From contig NC_018256.1 in the NCBI RefSeq assembly GCF_000227135.1, forward strand, positions 498,821 to 562,820: a DNA stretch of 64,000 nucleotides, read 5' to 3'. The position numbers and the translations under genes are program-made. The number at the start of each line of letters is the position of its first letter. The first letter of the stretch is position 1. Below are positions 61,001 through 64,000 of the stretch, in pieces. This DNA comes from Leishmania donovani. Its lineage: Eukaryota; Euglenozoa; Kinetoplastea; Trypanosomatida; Trypanosomatidae. The notes below the pieces were generated by a model. It ran no database searches. It was not told where the DNA came from and saw only the letters and a list, made by a program, of their open reading frames with translations.

Positions 61001-61693
61001 CTCCCTCTTTTCCTCCTACACGCCCAAACTTCTATTTCCCTTCCCCCTTTCTCTGTCTCCATTTCTCTCTGCGCCTTTTTATTATATCTTTTCCTTGTTT
61101 TGCCCCGGGCCGTGTCTGCGCGTGTTTCTCTCTCTGTGTGCTGCATGTGTGCTGCATGCTCTTGTGTTTCCTCGTTGCATCTTCGCCTCTCCCCCTTTCT
61201 CAGGATTGTCTCTCCCTTGTCATCTTAGTGATTTCCTTCGGTTCTTTGCTCTTTCTTTACGTTGCTTGCCCCTGTTCCTCGACCCCCCCCCTCGCCCTTT
61301 TTTCTCTGTCTCTCTCCTCCTCTTTGCCGTCGCCCCCTCCCCCTCCATTTCCCTGTCCTCTTCGACTCACGCGTCTCGTGGAAGAAAGAAAGGGGGCCAC
61401 CTCCCCTCTCTTTTTTACTGTCTTGTCTTCGCGGCGTCCGTCTCTTTACTCGATTCTATTTTCGTGTTGTCCAGGCCACTCTTTCTCTGTCCTTCTCTTT
61501 GCTTGTTTTCGTCTCCCTCTTCTCCATTTGGGCGTGAGTGGTGCGGAGGGACGGGGCTATTCTACCTCTCTCTGCGATCTAGTAGAGCATACCTTTCCTC
61601 TGCTTTTCCCCTTTCCCAGTTCCGGCTTCCTTCGCCTCCCCCCCCCCCAATCCACCCCCTTGTCTTCTCTTTTTCTCCGATTGGTGCAGTCGC

Positions 61694-61721
61694 CACACAC
61701 ACACACACACACACACACACA
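61694..61721. repeat. (CA)n microsatellite
   Basis: About 14 CA units on the + strand in the gene-less 3' part of the window. Confidence 0.95.
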
Positions 61722-64000
61722 TCCGCACACACGAACTACAAGGTAATAATCATAATAAAAACGACTCCTGTTGATTTTTTTTGTTTTCCTAGTGCTGTGC
61801 TTCTGCGTCGCGTCTTTGCTGCTGCCGAGCGTGTTGACTTCGGAGCACAGGCTAGTCTACCTCGCGCGCCTCACCTTTCCACGTTTCCCCTGCGCATTCT
61901 GTCGCCGCTCCCCTCCGGCTTCACTTCCATCAAAACACCACTCCAGCACCATTTTCTTCGCATGCGTGTGTGTGCGTGCGTGTGTGTGTGTGTGCTTCTT
62001 GCGCGCATGTTGCTTTCCCTCCCCTCTCCTTCTTTCGCCGCGTTTCTCAACACCTCTGCACCCTCCTCCTTGTGTGAGGTCACACACCCTTTCTTTGTGC
62101 TGTGCTTAACCTCAACGCTCGTCTGTCTCTCTTGCGCTCTACATGTGCGCGCGGGTTGCACTAGTGTGACACGCACCGTCTCTCATCCTCGATCAACCTT
62201 TCTTTCTTTCTCCTTCCCCCCTCTGCCTCTCACTCTCATGAAGCGCTCATGCCCACGCTCTTGCAGGGTATGCCTTCCACTACCGTTCACCATGGCCCTG
62301 TGCGAGCATGCACGCGCGCATGCGTGTGTGTGAGCGAAAGGGAGAAGCGACGGCGTACAGCGGAGAAAAGGGAGACATATACGTGTATGCACATCGCGGT
62401 AAAACGGACGACACAGATGAGGGTTACACAAGGACGGCCTTGAGGATCGCTCGGATGCAGTGGGACGGAATGCCTGTGACGTCCTCACACACCCACCCAC
62501 ACAAAAGCAAAACAAAAAGGCGTCTGTGTTGTGAGCGTTTTCGTTTTGTGGTCCTCTCCGAGCTTCCCCTCCGCGTCTTCTTTGCAAGCAAAAAAGACCA
62601 GGAAGGCAAAAGAGGCAAACACCCACCCGGGCGGACACACCGGCAAACGCCTGCGCGTTATCACTGGTAGGCAACCGTAGCGGTGAGGCCGCAGAAAGGG
62701 GGGCGGGGGTGGGATGGATAGGAGGGGGAAAAGGCGAGGCGCGCCTGAGAAAGAAGCGCAGCGGGCGCACAATGCAACAGCTACAAAGCCGGCAGAAAAT
62801 AAGCAAGGGCGAACGAAAGACAAGCAAACGACTCCTTTAGCCTAACGCAACAAAAAGCAAGAAGGGACACGAAAAAAAAATGCAAAAAAGGAAAACAGAC
62901 GAAAGCGGCGAAAAAAGACCAAGGCTGCGATAAGCTGATGAAGCAGCGCGGGGAGCAGCAAAAATAGAAGAACAAATGCGTCTGTGCAGGTGCTCGACTG
63001 CGCGCACTTCTCTTTCTCGATGTTTTCGCGTGTTTCACCTTCTTCTACATTGCTCTCTGCTTGTTTCACATGAGTGCGAGCGTGTGCGTGCATGCGCTTC
63101 TTTCTGTAAGTTTTTTACTGTCGCTTTTTCAGCTTCAAGGCGTTTTTCTTTCTCCTGTGCTTACTCCTACGCTCACATAAATATGTGATCTTGTCGAAAG
63201 ACCGACACCGGCAGGGACGCTCCTATGAAGGCCTGTGGTGTACGCTTCTGGGCACCGAACTTCCTACTCGTAGAAGATGCCACCCTCTTTCCGTACAGCC
63301 TCGTACACGCACAACATTCCGCAGAGTTATATGCACGCAAGCAGTTTCGATTTCACGCGCGAGCACATGTGGTAAAACAGCGCGCGCGCACACACACACA
63401 CAAACACCAGGCAAGCAACACAAAACAAACGTAAAGCGGACATAAGACAACAGAAAGCCACAAAAGGGGAGATGCGTCTGTGTTGGGGGAAGGGGTGCCT
63501 TTCATCCATCTACGCCTACGCATGTGTCTGCCTGTCCTTTTTTTTTCTGCACCTTCTTATTTCAAGTTATCTCACTTCGCTTTCTTTTTCTTTTGGTTTT
63601 GCACGCCCTTCAGTGTCCTCATTCTCTAAGCTACTCTTCTTGCCCCCGATCAAACTCTCTCTTTGTGCGCTGCGTGAAGACCCTGTGTGCAGTATGGTAA
63701 AATTTCTTTTTTTTTTTCGCTCTGGCGGTCGATGGCACTCATGCTTGTCGTTGTTCTTGTAGAAGATGTAAGCATGTCGAAAAAGAGAGGGCGGGTGTTG
63801 GAGGACTTGCAGTAAGTCATGTGCGTGCATCGTTTTGCGTTGCATCTTTTCTTTGTGACACTTCATACGCCACCTAAACAGCCCTTAGATGCCTTGATAC
63901 CCGCAGTGCATCACACGCACTCGAGGAACGCTCATACCAACATGCCCACTCACCCATACGTGCACAGCCGAACGGCGCATGCAAAGAGAAGCAGAGACAG

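Larger units (their letters stand above)
55035..64000. other. 9-kb gene-less region after the RNA-binding protein
   Basis: No convincing gene is seen on either strand to the end of the window. The + strand is T/C-rich through about 62250, with many T-runs (several ending in CG: 55190-55201, 56645-56656, 59028-59040, 59504-59514, 63707-63719), CA tracts at 55072-55093 and 61694-61721 and a TA tract at 58056-58074. From about 62300 it becomes mixed and A-rich (62640-62970). The longest open frame (60657-62333) encodes Ser/Leu/Phe/Cys/Pro-biased sequence that reflects base composition. It could be a giant 3' UTR, a pair of UTRs around a very small gene, or a region approaching a transcription-unit boundary. 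Confidence 0.55.

Noticed and set aside
60657..62333. 558-residue open frame on the + strand
   Set aside because: Starts and runs through C/T-rich DNA; the translation is a Ser/Leu/Phe/Cys/Pro mixture with CA-repeat His-Thr runs and no domain. It is a product of base composition.
1..64000. tRNA, rRNA, snRNA genes or CRISPR arrays
   Set aside because: No GGTTCRANNCC-type B box with a plausible cloverleaf and no regular spacer-repeat array was found by eye. A tRNAscan-SE or Infernal run could still find small RNAs such as snoRNAs.

Overview
The window reads as nuclear DNA of a trypanosomatid, most probably a Leishmania species. All eleven convincing protein genes lie on the + strand in one directional cluster. 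None shows an intron. They are separated by long C/T-rich gaps with polypyrimidine-AG signals expected for trans-splicing. Coding sequence is GC-rich, and two gaps carry sequences that look like Leishmania SIDER2 retroposons. The presence of HSP100 and this gene order suggest the chromosome 29 region, but that placement comes from memory of Leishmania genomes and was not checked.

Layout: 3-473 is the 3' end of an unidentified Pro/Ala-rich protein. 1803-4151 encodes an Hsp70/Hsp110-like ATPase with a C-terminal TPR domain. 6008-11452 encodes a very large low-complexity protein with no recognised domain. 12877-18039 and 26480-32197 are paralogous giant membrane proteins that combine an eight-helix Wntless/TMEM181-like module with a class 3 (diacylglycerol-lipase-like) serine lipase; HSP100/ClpB (20302-22905) lies between them. 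Next come a small DSS1/SEM1-like acidic protein (33083-33439), a mitochondrial CBP3/UQCC1-like chaperone (34562-35635), a carnitine/choline acyltransferase-like protein that appears to lack the catalytic histidine (37725-39608), RNA polymerase III subunit RPC34 (43334-44680), an Aurora-like kinase with an enlarged activation loop (46207-47970), and a two-RRM RNA-binding protein (53115-55034). The last 9 kb (55035-64000) has no convincing gene.

The genes do not form a functional operon. Two chaperones (the Hsp70-TPR protein and HSP100) and the two lipases are close together, but trypanosomatid clusters are transcribed together regardless of function. Control is expected to be post-transcriptional, which makes the long gaps, the SIDER-like elements and the repeated T-tracts worth attention. 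Starts were placed at the first ATG of each open frame. No RNA genes, CRISPR arrays or transposase genes were seen.
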